Below are positions 11,931-25,300 of a DNA stretch of 64,000 nucleotides, one piece after another. How positions within the stretch are numbered: the stretch's first letter is position 1; every line of letters begins with the position of its first letter. The position numbers were made by a program, and so were the translations under genes. The DNA is from Eunapius fragilis (Eukaryota; Porifera; Demospongiae; Spongillida; Spongillidae), in NCBI GenBank assembly GCA_963681505.1, contig OY811989.1, positions 4,430,736 to 4,494,735 on the forward strand, in the 5' to 3' direction. The notes beneath the pieces were generated by a model. The model had not been told where the DNA came from. It made no database searches and saw only the letters and a program-made list of their open reading frames with translations.

Positions 11931-12077
11931 CAATGTAAATGCAATTACACATCATGCATGAATGCTTTTACAGTATTGTATTTCACATATTGCCTGTACA
12001 CATTAACTGTTAATGTTCTTTGATATGTCAAATCAGTAACTGCATGAAGGACAGTTAAATTATCTTCACTTGACAGT

Positions 12078-12358
12078 GTATATGGTAATACAGAAAAAAA
12101 AAAAAAAAACAGAATGTGCATGTCCTTACTTTACAGACCATATATAAAAATCAAGGTTTTATATTTTGCCAGGTTGGCAGCCCTGAGGGACAACAACACT
12201 ATCCAGCAGTCTAGCGTATAGCAACATTTGCAATGGAATTGTATGTCCTTTGCCTCTGGAGATGTCTGCCTATTCGGTATGGCAAATACTGCACATGTAG
12301 GGAGGGAGAGAGACAGAAAGAGAGAGAAAGATAGGAGAGAGAAGTAGGAGAAGAAGGA
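12078..12358. other. Duplicated flank with short A-run
   Basis: Contains an A16 run and the CTATCCAGCAGTCTAGCGTA block shared with position 65-85. No gene. Confidence 0.4.
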
Positions 12359-12472
<114 letters not shown>

Positions 12473-13044
12473 CCAGCTCCTCCAGTTGTTGGATCATATT
12501 TCTCAGCAGAAGAACACTGTGAGATGCAAGGTAAGATCCATAGTTGCTTTTGTAGTAATCAGCAGAGTGGCCTCTATTAAAAAAACATGGCTGAGGCTAC
12601 TCATATTTACAGCCTTCCCAGTACATCATTAAACACTAAATTTCCATACCAGTTGATGTAACTATATAACATTGGCCCTTCACATTTGTCCATTGCATTA
12701 ATGAGGCAACATGTTGAGGTATTGCTGGTCCATGTTTTGCCTGCCAAAGTCCCTGAATTTTAGTGAATGTGATCGCTTTGTATGTAAATTAATCCTCAAT
12801 GCAATGCACACTACATGATAATTACAAATCAATTTCATTTGCCTGCAGCAAAGAATGAGGGTATGACCAAGTCAGGGTGGCACGAGCATTTTAGCTCATA
12901 TTAAGGAGCCATGCAGCATCTTTGGATTAACAGGCATTCCCAAGAATGGCCAAGTGCGTGGCTACTTGAACACCCCAAGCTCCTGAGTGCAATATGTTTC
13001 CAATCCAATTCTGCATGTTATGTATTATGATCATTAAAGAAATA

Positions 13045-14725
13045 CCCCACCTTCTCTAGTTAAGGAGGCCTTTGCTCTCTTTGACGACTGTGTGCAACGA
13101 TGCTTCTCAGAATGTACCGCAGTGGATGCTTCTGCCTGCACCTGGCGCTGGCACAACTGAGCTTAAAGGGAGGGGGCTTAGGGCTTCGGCGCCATTCCCT
13201 TGCAGCATACATAGTTTCATTTCAATGGGCTATTTCATTATTTAAACATACACCCCTACAGATGACAATAATTGCGAACGTAACCCCCCAGGACAATATG
13301 TAAAATCACCCCTGGACAGGCATCCGTTTTGTCTACACCCCCCGGGACAGGCTTTAAAGTACTCCCTGGACAAGCGTCTATTTTATTACACCTACCCTGG
13401 ACAAGCGTATGCTTTACCTGCAAACCCCCCGGACAGGCATTTATACCACCATTCCCTGGAACATGTTTCCAAAACTCCCCTGGACAATCTCATGTTTATG
13501 AACACCCCCATGGACACCATTTATTGTCATCTGTAGGGGTGTACAACTAAATAATGGAATAGCCCAATACACTTCTGGCCTTTCCCATTTGTACGGTAAG
13601 TATATGTCCTCACATTTACAACAGTCTTGAAGACCCCTAGGATGCCCTCACCCCTGAGTTGGTAGGCGATTCCCCTCTCTCGCTGGTTTTATTTTCCAAG
13701 ATTGAAGACCAATAGTTCAGTAACCTTTTTCACAGCACAACCTTGACTGACAGAGCTCATCTTTTGTCCATCTCTTCCTCGCATGCCTCTGCCTGGCTGT
13801 CCGTCACTCCATCCCCTCGCCTCAACCACCTGGAGCCAGTGGTATTCCAACTGGCACTAAAGTGGTGGTTGGGTATCCCAGTTGCCCAAGGCCAAAGTTG
13901 CCCTCACTGTCCTTCCCTTGCGTTGGATAACTTTGTCCATCATGCCCTCAGTTGTAAGCATGGAGGGGATGTGGTTTCACGCCATAAAAAGCTCCGGAAT
14001 GTTTTTTTATAGACCTCTGCCAACGTGCTTGCCTGGGCCCATGTCTGGAGATAGGCTGTGGGGCTGGGTACACCAATTCACAATCTCACCCTGCAGACGT
14101 TCTTGTCCCTACCTGGGACCTTGGCAAACCTGCTCCTTTTGACTTGTCCGTCGCGTCCACGCAACATTCAAGTGTCTTACTAGCAGCGAGCATGACGGCA
14201 GGTTTGGCAGTCCTTGTGGCCAAGAACAGAGAACACAACAATGACAGGATGTGTGAGGAACTGTGTTGGGTCTGCGCATGCATCCCACTTGTGGTCGAGA
14301 CCTATGATTGTTGGGGTGCTGCAGCAGTGGCGGCTTTTTCTAAGCTCGCTGGTTGCCTTTCCACCGGGCTAAACGAACCCAAGTCTAAGACCATGTTTGG
14401 AATATACAGCGCCTAGGCCTAGCCCAACTGTAGAACCATTTCGTGAGGGTGTGCTGCTGCTAGAAAAGAAGCATGCAGCCAACGACCCTACATGTGCTGA
14501 GCTGGGCTGGGTATGTACTGCAACTAGAGAAAGGAAGCCAGGTGAACCTTCTTCACTCTACTGGTCACACGCCTAGCCTTGGGCTCCTCCTCCTTACACC
14601 ACAAAGCCAGGGTGATCAGCGACATGTTTGGGAGGCTGAATATCACCCTGGCGAGAGCCATTGAAAGGGCTATTCTAGCTAGGAATATGTACCTGCAGAC
14701 CCGTGTTGCATCATAGTTATGTAAC
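13045..14725 (+). mobile_element. Non-LTR retrotransposon copy B (3' half), degraded
   Basis: Belongs to the same family as copy A at 1925-4440. It keeps FDDCVQRCFSECTAVDAS (near 13,080), GGGLGLRRHSLAAY (near 13,180), LKWWLGIPVAQGQSCPHC..HHALSCKHGGDVVSRH (near 13,860-13,990), DVLVPTWDLGKPAPFDLSV (near 14,095) and the end FGRLNITLARAIERAI (near 14,630), which matches the end of copy A. The C-x2-C..H..C finger and the KPx..FD nuclease motif point to a restriction-like endonuclease. It has no RT catalytic box, is broken by stops and frameshifts, and is interrupted by a MITE at 13,226-13,566. Confidence 0.8.
13226..13566. repeat. MITE with internal tandem repeats, inserted in retrotransposon copy B
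   Basis: Terminal inverted repeats of about 44 bp: TGGGCTATT at the edge, CACCCCTACAGATGACAATA further in. Between them are about seven diverged units of roughly 35 bp, each containing CCCTGGACA. It splits the retrotransposon frame after the LAAY block. Confidence 0.75.
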
Positions 14726-16184
14726 TTGTTTTTAAATGGCTTTTTATCAAACACACAGGTATCATAGATACATGCATGCATAATACATAAAATGGTGATT
14801 GAAAGAGAGATACTGGGCAATCCTACTCTACCTCTCATTCCTGTTGTGCATTTGATGTGCGGCATAGGTTTGCCAATCTTTTCACTTTTGAATGTGATTT
14901 TGAACAGCTAAATTTTTTGGACACTATGGTCTATAAAGCCTATGGTTTCAAGACACTGACGGGATTCTAGTGACTGTAAGATACACTTGGACATGATTCT
15001 CTCCGACAAACTGGTCAGATGTTTGACCTCTCATTAGATCTTTAATGTTAATTATTGTGTTACCGGTATTTGAGGAAAGTTTCACTGTAGTATTTAAAGC
15101 GGTAAAAAATAATTTAATTAAAATTACAAAAGAGTGGACCCCTACACCTGGTCACTACATAGTAACCCCTGGGCGTAGGGCGTGTACAGCAATTTCTCCT
15201 CTCTGTTTGAATGAATCTGATGAGTGACACCACCAAGTCAACAGAAGCCAGATTGGAGACAAGTATATCGGTAGGTGGCGCTAGAGCTGTCACGAGGGCT
15301 CGTTCAACTTTCGGTATCATTTATGCGAATGCAGAAAGCAGTCTCGCACAAGAGGAACCGGCCTTGCGTACATGCTGTGAACATGTACCACTCTCCGCGA
15401 GCTTGGTCTTGGGGAGGAGATGGTGAGGGACCCCAAGCCACTGAAACACCATACCTCGACCATAAGGTCTTGCCAACACTCGCTAACCCCGCAAAAGACT
15501 ATGTGCGGAGGAAGCTTTTTATACCTCTCATGCAGCGTGGCGTAACGCTACCTTTAATTAATCAATAGAAGCCAGAAAGGCCGCTCGAACCCTGGGGAGC
15601 CGTCCTTCCTATTCATGATTATAACACACAAGAACGATGCGAGATGTCAATTACAAATTACTTTTTTAATTTACTTACCAGCATGATAATTATAACTTCC
15701 ATTATCAATTGAATAGACGTACGACCATTGAAATGAGGCTAGCCTCTCGATTAAACTAGGAATTGGTGGTTTGGAACCCATCTTTGCCAGTTGCTGGATC
15801 CACAACTGAAATTCTCTGGTGAATTATGTCACATCGAGAAATGGCACATTGTCAAATATGACCGTGTGTCATCACTTCCTCATGGAGGGCACAGCGACAC
15901 AATGATGTTGAGGGACAGATAGTTAAAGGATTTGCTGTGGCCCCTGTTTCTAAAAACCGCGCGGCAGTAGGGGAAAAAAAGGGTCCTGCCCGTCCTCGTT
16001 CCCGAAAAATCCTTCATTCACCCATAACTTGGGATAGGAACATGTATAAATAGTGGAGATTTCACCAGAAGCTTCAGAAATGGCTGGAAGAGTGCCTTCT
16101 GTGGTTTAGAATTGTCAATACCAAACAAGAAAACTACAGAAGCAGTAGCAAATGATTTTTTTTTTAATCAACAAAACAAGTTAA
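14726..16184. other. Intergenic, no supported gene
   Basis: Short open frames only, none with a recognisable domain. No microsatellite or clear inverted repeat noticed. Confidence 0.45.
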
Positions 16185-16435
16185 AAAATTTTAAAAACAT
16201 TCTCAGTGAGAAAGTTAGGATTTGAAGGCAATAGTGGTGTAAAAAGCATGGAAACAAGGGTCTAACAATAAAATTTAATTTAGCACATTTGTTGGATGTT
16301 ATGTTTTCGTGTGCTAAATATAAGGCCTATTAAAATTTCCCTTTTTTGTTAGACCCTTGTTTCCATGCTTTATACACCACTATTGCCTTCAAACCACCAA
16401 CTTTCTCATTGAGAATGTTTTAGGTTACAAATTGA
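16185..16435. repeat. Foldback MITE, family 1 copy b
   Basis: Shares ACATTCTC, TGAGAAAGTT and GGATTTGAAGGCAAT with the element at 6533-6803. The left half (TGAAGGCAATAGTGGTGTA, GCATGGAAACAAGGGTCTAAC) is repeated inverted in the right half. Confidence 0.8.
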
Positions 16436-17117
16436 GAGGGACAAAACCAGTGTAGGGGAAAGTATTGTGTTTCTGTTGCTGTGGTGATGTGACATTGCTA
16501 TTTTCAAATTCAAGTTTGATATGATGTGAGCCAGAATTATGAAGGTTATGTATTAGTTCAGCTAGTATGTTATGTTAAACTGTGGGGGGTTTGCTTATGA
16601 GTTCTTTCCAGAACGCACTGCAGCTTTGTTGAACCTAATGGTTGCTATGGAGATTCAAAGATGCCAAGGGATAAAGATACCAGCAATCTCATAAGATAAG
16701 AAAACACTTTTTTGTGTGATGACTTTGCCCCATCTTCAAAATGAAATGACATGTATGGCTGTATTCAATGCTGCATGTGTGTCCAGTGCATGTGAGCGTA
16801 TCTGTGACCATAGGAATGTATAGTCCCTTTAGTGCTGCCATAACCCTTAGACCCTTAAGTGTTGCCATAATAGTGCTGCCATATCCCAATGACCCTCTGT
16901 TGCTAATTAATTCAAATGTTTTAATACCTCATGTACCCGTCCGTTCTGTTCACGAGTAGAATGCACCCTTTAATATATTGAGGTCGTGCCTTGCACCTAG
17001 CACCTTCTTATTTCTTGTCAAACATGCATCACGCAGGAGGGAAATATGCATCACGTGCATAGACGTGAGCTCAGTGATTTGCGCGGTTTTTTTTAGTAAC
17101 GTTCACACTACTCTGCC
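16436..17117. other. Upstream region of RRM1
   Basis: No gene seen. The last about 150 bases directly precede the RRM1 start and should contain its promoter. No TATA box is obvious. Confidence 0.4.
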
Positions 17118-17582
17118 ATGTCGAGGATGCAAGTAATAAAGCGAGGTGAGGCCTTTGGTGCGCTCCTGTGCACGGTAGCTCAGCTTTGGTATCTCTACTC
17201 AGATGGCCGCAAGGAAAAGGTGATGTTTGACAAAATCACATCGAGGATAAGCAAGCTGTGTTACGGATTAAACCAAGATCACGTTGATGCTGTAGGTTCA
17301 ATTTAGAAGCGCTGTTTTTGATGCTTTTTTAATCTTGCCGCCTTTTTCTTGTTGCTTAGGCCGAGATCACTATGAAGGTGATATCAGGAGTTTACAACGG
17401 AGTAACCACGGTGGAACTTGACACCTTGGCGGCTGAAACTACCGCAACTATGACCACAAAGCACCCTGACTACGCAATCCTTGCTGCTAGAATAGCCATT
17501 TCAAATCTTCACAAAGAAACCAAAAAGCAGTTCAGCGGTAGGGGGAATACCATGTGACTTGCATGTGACCAAGTTATAGTGG

Positions 17583-17644
<62 letters not shown>

Positions 17645-19283
17645 CTGTGATGGATGACTTGTATCAATACGTGAACTCAAAAAATGGAAGACACTCCCCA
17701 ATGATTTCCAAAGAGGTCCATGATATCATAATGAAGAATGCTGATGTAAGGATGATGTCATCATTTTTTGTAATACTTAATAATTATTTTGTTCCTGAAA
17801 GAGATTAAATTCAGCTATCATATATGACAGGGACTTCAACTATCAGTATTTTGGATTCAAGGTTTGTGTCTGTGCATGTGTGTTGGCAATGTAGTTGAAA
17901 GGTGTGGGAAGGGTGAGGGGAATAGGCAGGGGGTGGGTGAGGGGGAATAGGCAGGGGGCGGGGATAAAATTGAAGTATCATTAGTGATAGGGTGATGTGG
18001 AGCAGAGGGAAAGGGTGAGGGGGTAGTGCTGTAGAGCTGACCCAACTGTTCCATGTGCTACCTGCAAGACAAGAGGTGCACATTTTTAGTGGGTCACAGA
18101 TCACCTCGCAGTGTATTCACCCAGTTGACTCCTTGCACGCCCACCTGGGGGTGGGGCTTGGGAGTGGGCGGGCAGAGGACCTGCCTCAATGGTCAAGCTG
18201 GTTTTGCACACTGAAACATCCTTTGAACCAGACAACGCAGGTTAACTCTGGTGGAAGCTCATAGCAATTCTAATGTGCAAATCGATAGCTGGACTTGGGT
18301 AGGGGTGAAAGACTAATCGAACCCATCTAGTGTAGCTGGTCCCCTCTAAAGTTCCCTTCAGGATAGCTGGAATCCGATATTAATTTTATTAGTTGCCTGT
18401 ACCAGCAGTGGAATTAGTAGGGGGGGGGGGGGGGGGGCAAAAGGGGCCCTGGGGTGTTTCCAGTGGAGCTTTAACCCTGCGGCAGACAGCAGTATCCAGA
18501 ATTTCAATCTGTAACTGGGTATAAGTCCCTCACTGATGCCTATTTCTTCAAGCTGTTTTTATTATTTTGTGTTTTCTTCTAGACACTAGAAAGGTCATAC
18601 CTTCTCAAGATCGATGGGAAAGGTATTGTAATAATTCCACCTGGTTAGTTGTTAGTTGCCCCCCCCCCCCCCCCAATCAGTTGCCGAGCGACCACAGCAC
18701 ATGTTGATGCGTGTCGCAGTGGGGATCCACAAGGAAGACATCGATGCAGCAATAGAGGTGTGTTGTGACTCATGACTATGATATCACTGTGTGATGTCAT
18801 CCCTTTGATCCTCCCACACATACACTTCCCTCCAGACCTACGACCTGATGTCTGAGAGGTGGTTTGTGCACGCCTCTCCCACCCTCTTCAATGCAGGGAC
18901 CTGCAAGCCTCAGCTGTCCAGCTGTTTTCTTCTGTGTATGAAAGATGATAGCATTGAGGTACTCCCTCCCACCACCCACCCCCACACCCCTCTGGGAGAT
19001 ACAAATAGCATTAGTTATCACTCTTAAGTGCACCATTACATCATGGGGTCAACTTTCCAGGGCGGCTTGTTGTCAGTTTACTGGATGGTAAACTGAACTT
19101 TTCATTTGAGGTGGCCACAATAGTTATTTCCCATAACATGATTAATGCACCAACACTTCCTGTAACCATTGACCTGAGGTGTTTACAGTAAACACCCACA
19201 CTGTCCCTCCTCCTCCTCCTCCTTCGCCTTCTGCAATCCTTCACTGTCATCTTACATCTTCACCCATCACATTTTCCACACAT

Positions 19284-19350
<67 letters not shown>

Positions 19351-22300
19351 GCATCTACGACACCCTAAAGATGTGTGCCAACATATCTAAGTCTGCTGGA
19401 GGCATAGGGCTTGCTGCCCATTGCATCAGGGCCAGTGGTAGCTATATTGCTGGGGTGAGTAGAGCTGCCACACACAAGCACACGTACACACACACCACCC
19501 CTGTGTGTGCTTGGAATGGTGCTCTTGTGTATGTCTGGAACTGTTTTATAAAAATACTTGTACATCTCCCACAGACCAATGGAACTTCCAATGGACTGGT
19601 CCCTATGCTCAGGGTATACAACAACACAGCCAGATATGTGGACCAAGGGGGTAATAAGGTAGTGCTCCAACAGTCCTGGGGGGGAGGGGGAGGGGCCTCC
19701 AGTCATTTACGTCTGTCGTCATCCATTGCAGCGCCCGGGAGCCTTTGCAATATATCTGGAGCCATGGCACCCTGATGTGTTTGACTTCTTGGAACTCAGA
19801 AAGAACCATGGAGCGGAGGAAAAGGTAACGTCACCTCACCTCCACTCACCATTTGCACTAATGTCACCCGTCATTTCCACCTTATCCACTCCTGCTCATC
19901 CACTCTACCCCCATCCACTCCACCATCCACTTCTCACATCCACCCCTCCTCATCCACTTCTCACATCCACCCCTCCTCATCCACTTCTCACATCCACTCC
20001 TCATCCACTTCTCACATCCACCCCTCCTCATCCACTTCTCACATCCACCCCTCCTCATCCACTTCTCACATCCACCCCTCCTCATCCACTTCTCACATCC
20101 ACCCCTCCTCATCCACTTCTCACATCCACTCTACCCCTCATCCACTCCACCATCCACTTCTCACATCCACTCCTCATCCACTCCACCCATCCACTTCTCA
20201 CATCCACCCCTCCTCATCCACTTCTCACATCCACCCCTCCTCATCCACTCCACCATCCACTTCTCACATCCACCCCTCCTCATCCACTCCACCCATCCAC
20301 TTTTCACATCCACTCCTCCTCATCCACTCCACCCATCCACTTCTCACATCCACTCCTCATCCACCTCTATCACCTTCACCTTCACACATCATCACTACAT
20401 CCAGCGAGCACGTGATCTCTTCTATGCCCTTTGGATACCGGACCTCTTCATGAAGAGGGTCGAGAACAACGAGAACTGGTCTCTCATGTGTCCTGACGAG
20501 TGCCCAGGCCTTGCTGACGTGTGGGGGGCAAAATTTGAAGAGCTCTACACCAGGTAGGCCTCTTCCCCATCCCATCCCACTTGCACCCTCATGGGGAAAC
20601 CTCTTTGTAACCACGTCCACCTCTCGGTGAGTTAGATACGAGAAGGAAGGGAAGGCACGCAAAGTTGTGGAGGCTCAGAAGCTGTGGTTTGCCATCCTTG
20701 AGTCCCAGACTGAGTCAGGAACTCCTTACATGTTGTACAAGGATAGCTGTAACAGCAAGAGTAACCAGCAGAACCTGGGGACCATCAAGTGTAGCAACCT
20801 GTGCACTGAGATAGTGGAGTACACCTCACCGGATGAAGTAAGGGGGTGTGGCTTGGATGTGATAGGGACAGGAGGTTATTCTTTTTCCCTGTTTTCTCCC
20901 CTTCTTTCCTCCTCCCATCCCTCCCCTTCTTTCCTCCTCCCCTTCCCTTCTTGCCTCCTCCCCTTCTTTCCTCCTCCCCATCCCTCCCCTTCTTTCCTCC
21001 TCCCCATCCCTCCCCTTCTTTCCTCCTCCCCCATCCCTCCCTTTCTTTCCTCCTCCCCCATCCCTCCCTTTCTTTCCTCCTCCCCATCCCTCCCCTTCTT
21101 TCCTCCTCCCCATCCCTCCCCTTCTTTTCTCCTCCCCATCCCTCCCCTTATTTTCTCCTCCCCATCCCTCCCCTTCTTTCCTCCTCCCCATCCCTCCCCT
21201 TCTTTCCTCCTCCCCTTATTTCCTCCTCCCCATCCCTCCCCTTCTTTCCTCCTCCCCATTTCTCCCCTTCTTTCCTCCTCCCCATCCCTCCCCTTCTTTC
21301 CTCCTCCCCATTTCTCCCCTTCTTTCCTCCTCCCCATCCCTCCCCTTCTTTCCTCCTCCCCCATCCCTCCCCTTCTTTCCTCCTCCCCCATCCCTCCCCT
21401 TTTTTCCTCCTCCCCCATCCCTCCCCTTCTCTCCTCCTCCCCCATCTCTCCTCTGTCAGGTAGCTGTGTGCAATCTTGCCTCCTTAGCTCTGAACAGGTA
21501 TGTTACTGCTGATGGTGAGTATGACTTCAAAAAGCTCTTTGAGATCACAAAGGTACCCTCTTCCCCATGCCCTCACCAGGCTTTACAATCTGTTCCTCCC
21601 TCATGTCTCAGGTTGTAACTCGCAATCTGAACAAAATTATTGATGTCAATTACTACCCTGTCCCAGAGGTAATAAACCTCTTCCCCAGTCCTTTTCCTCT
21701 TCTATCACACCTCCACACCTCTTTTTCCCCTCTCACACCTCCACATACCCCTTATCCCCTCTCACACTTCCACACACCCCTTATCCCTCTCACTCCCCAT
21801 ACACCCCTTATCCCCTCTCACACCCACACACCCCTTATCTCCTCACACTCCACACACCCTTATCCCCTCACACATCCACACGCCCTTATCCCCTCTCACA
21901 TCCCACACCCCCCTTATCACCTACACAGGCCGAGTACTCCAACAAGAGGCACCGTCCCATTGGGATTGGCGTCCAGGGGCTGGCCGACGCCTTCATCCTC
22001 ATGCGGTTCCCTTTTGACAGTCCCCAGGCCGAAGATCTGAACAAGAAGATCTTCGAGACGATATACTATGGAGCCCTGACAGCATCATGTGAACTCGCTG
22101 CTACGTACGGACCTTACGACACTTACCAAGGGTCTCCAGTCAGCCAAGGAGTAAGTCGCTACCCAGGTTGAGTACTGGTAGGTGGCTGGTTAGATGTTGG
22201 GGAGTACTTGGGTGGGAGGTGCATGTCCAAGGTATGGGAAGCAACAGCCTACTTTTAAAAAATAAAATTTTTAGCTAGTGAATGTCTTCTTTGCAGATCT

Positions 22301-25300
22301 TGCAGTATGACATGTGGGGCGTGACCCCCTCAGACCTGTGGGACTGGGCAAAGCTTAAAGCAGACATTGCGAAGTAAGCCCCTCCCCCTTCCTGCTGCTT
22401 TGCTATCAGCATTGTGTGTGTATTTTCAAATACTGAAAATAATAAGTGATTGATTATGCTAATAGAAGCCCACCCCACCCACTGTTATTTGATGTTTTCT
22501 AACTGCCTTTCTCAGGTATGGGGTGCGCAACAGCCTATTGGTGGCTCCCATGCCAACAGCCTCCACTGCCCAGATCCTGGGCAACAACGAGTCCATTGAG
22601 CCATACACCAGCAACATATACACACGAAGGGTCTTATCTGGGGAGTTCCAGGTGTGAGGGTGTGTGTGTGGGGGGGGGGGGGGGGGAGCATGTGTTCTAA
22701 AAGGCTGTGTGCAACTTTTTCTGTTCCCATGAGCTCGTGGGGTTTGTTGGCCACTTCTTCTTTGATACAATGCCTCTTTGTAACTGTTTAACCTTAAATT
22801 GTAGCAGGGTTCGTACAAAAGTATTGAAAAGGCATAAATGCAATTAAAAAGGCATTAAATCTGGTGTATTTATTGATAAAGCATTAAAATCCATTAAAAA
22901 GGCATTGAATTTTGTACTTTATCTTTTAACCCTCCCTGCCTCACCCCCAAAACACGAGAAAACCTGAATGTGTAGCGTCCCTGGGTGTATAGCTTCATGT
23001 ACATTGTAACATACTACATGCACGTGCTGCTTCAATTGAGGCCTGGGGATGAGGTAATGTAATGGAAGTGTACAAGCTATTTTAAGGCAGTTAATATTGT
23101 GGTCTGATGTCCATTTGTATGTACATGTACATGTATTTAAAAGTATGGTTTTTACATTATAAAGGCATTAAAAAGGTCTTATTTTGACCACATGAATATG
23201 TGTACAAACCCTTCAGGGACACTGCAGGCCAAAAGTCTGCTTAAGCCAGGTACACATTCTGTTGTGTACCTGGCTATGAACAGAGTGTAATGATGATATG
23301 TAAGAACGCCCGGCTTGACTATCTCGAGACCTGATGTGGGCGGTTGTTCTTAGCCACCAAACATACACGTTTTACAACAACGAACTAACTCATAATCACG
23401 TGCACTAACTAGTATATTACAATTCTCCCTTTTTAGAAGTTCAGATTCTGACATAGTCGTTGTATCGTTTAGGCTCTCTTACAGCTCTTCTACTTCTTGT
23501 CCTGTATTCAACTCCAGAACCATCACTTGTGACATTCATGTGCCCTTGCAGTAGTGACTCGTCATTTGGTCGAAATACTTCACAACGCTGGATCTTGCTA
23601 GTGGACACTGGTGGGTGGAAGTTGCCGAGGAAGACCAGCCGAAGACTGCTTTCACCACACCGGAAGGACTATTCCAATTTAAAGTCATGCCGTTTGGGCT
23701 GTGCAATGCGCCTGCCACCTTCTAGCGGTTAATGGACAGAGTTCTAAGCGGGTTAAAATGGTCCAGCTGCCTGGTGTATTTTGGTGATATCATCGTGGTA
23801 GGGACATCCTTTGCAGACCACCTCTCCAATATTGGTGGCATTCTTGCACGACTCCAGGGGGTGGAGCTGAAGTTGAAACCAGGGAAGTGCCATCTTTGCC
23901 TGGAGAGTGTTGCTTTTCTTGGGCACATTGTCTCATCGCAGGGAATTACCACCGACCTGAGCAAAACGGGTGCAGTTGCAAAATGGCCTATCCCACAGTC
24001 AAGACGAGAAGTGCAGAAGTTCCTAGGACTCGCAACAACTACAGAAGATTTGTGAAGAATTTAGCATCCATTGCAAAGCCGCTGCAGCGACTTACGGAGA
24101 ATAACAGTAATTTTGACTGGAGTGTAGAGTGTCAGATTGCGTTTGATGAGTTGCATGCATGCTTGATCTCTTTCGTATCCAGACTACAGTCATCGATTAG
24201 TTCTGGACACCGATGCCAGTGTGGAGCTGTGCTGTCACAAATAAGAATGGCTCTGAAGTGGTTGTTGCATATGCCAGTCGCTCTCTAAGTTGACTAAAAC
24301 AGCGATACTGCGTAACCCGGAAGGAACTGTTGGCAGTTGTGGAATTTGTGCAGCATTTCCGGCAGTATCAGAGTTCACCCTGAGGACCGATCATGGCTCG
24401 CTAGTGTGGGTCCGGAATTTCAAGGAGCCAGAAGGACAGCTTGCCCGCTGGTTGGAGAAATTGGAAGAGTACACGTTCACAGGCGGGGCAACCTGCATAG
24501 CAATGCTGATGCTATGTCTCGAATTCCTTGCAGACAGTGTGGAAGAGAGACCCATACGGAGGATATCAATGTTGGGATCCTCATGTCCCACCCTTTAACA
24601 CATTCACCAGACAACATGGCACAACAGTAACTTGAGGATGACTGCATTAAACCCGTATATCTTGCTGTCAAGAGTGGGAATTCTCCCTCTCCTGATGCAG
24701 TAAGAACATGGGGTCGCGAAAGCCGTCTCCTGTTTCAACAATGGAAATCGCTCTTAATTAGGGAAGGTGTGCTGTGGAGAAGAAAACTAGGTGGTAACGA
24801 GAATGAATTGCAGCTAGTACTACCTGCTAAATTTCATTCGGACGTCCTGCGATGCCTACACGAAGGAGCACTTTCTGCTCATCTCGGTGAAGAGAAAATG
24901 CTAATGCTGGGCAAGTTGAAGGAGCGGTTTTATTGGCCCGGCTGTGCTGATGCAGTGAAGGACTGGTGTGCAACATGCGTTACTTGTTGCACAAGAAAAT
25001 CAGCTGCCCCAAAGAAAAGAACAGGTTTGCAGGCCATTAGCGCTGGATATCCCCTACAGGTTGTGAGTGTGGATATAATGGGTCCGCTACCCGAAACAGA
25101 TGAGGGAAGCAAGTATGTACTGGTAGCAGTCGACTTTTTACCAGGTGGGTTGATGTATACGGCATCCACAACCAAGAAGTGACAACGATGGCTAGGAAGT
25201 TCGTAGATGAGATTTTCACCTCCTAAACAGCTTGCATAGTGACCAGGGTGGGCAGTTCGAATCTGAACTTGTGAAGGAAGACTCGCATGTCACCCTACCA

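Noticed and set aside
20846-21512. Long Ser/Pro/Phe-rich frames in RRM1 intron 13
   Set aside because: Repeat artefact between clearly matching RRM1 exons 13 and 14.
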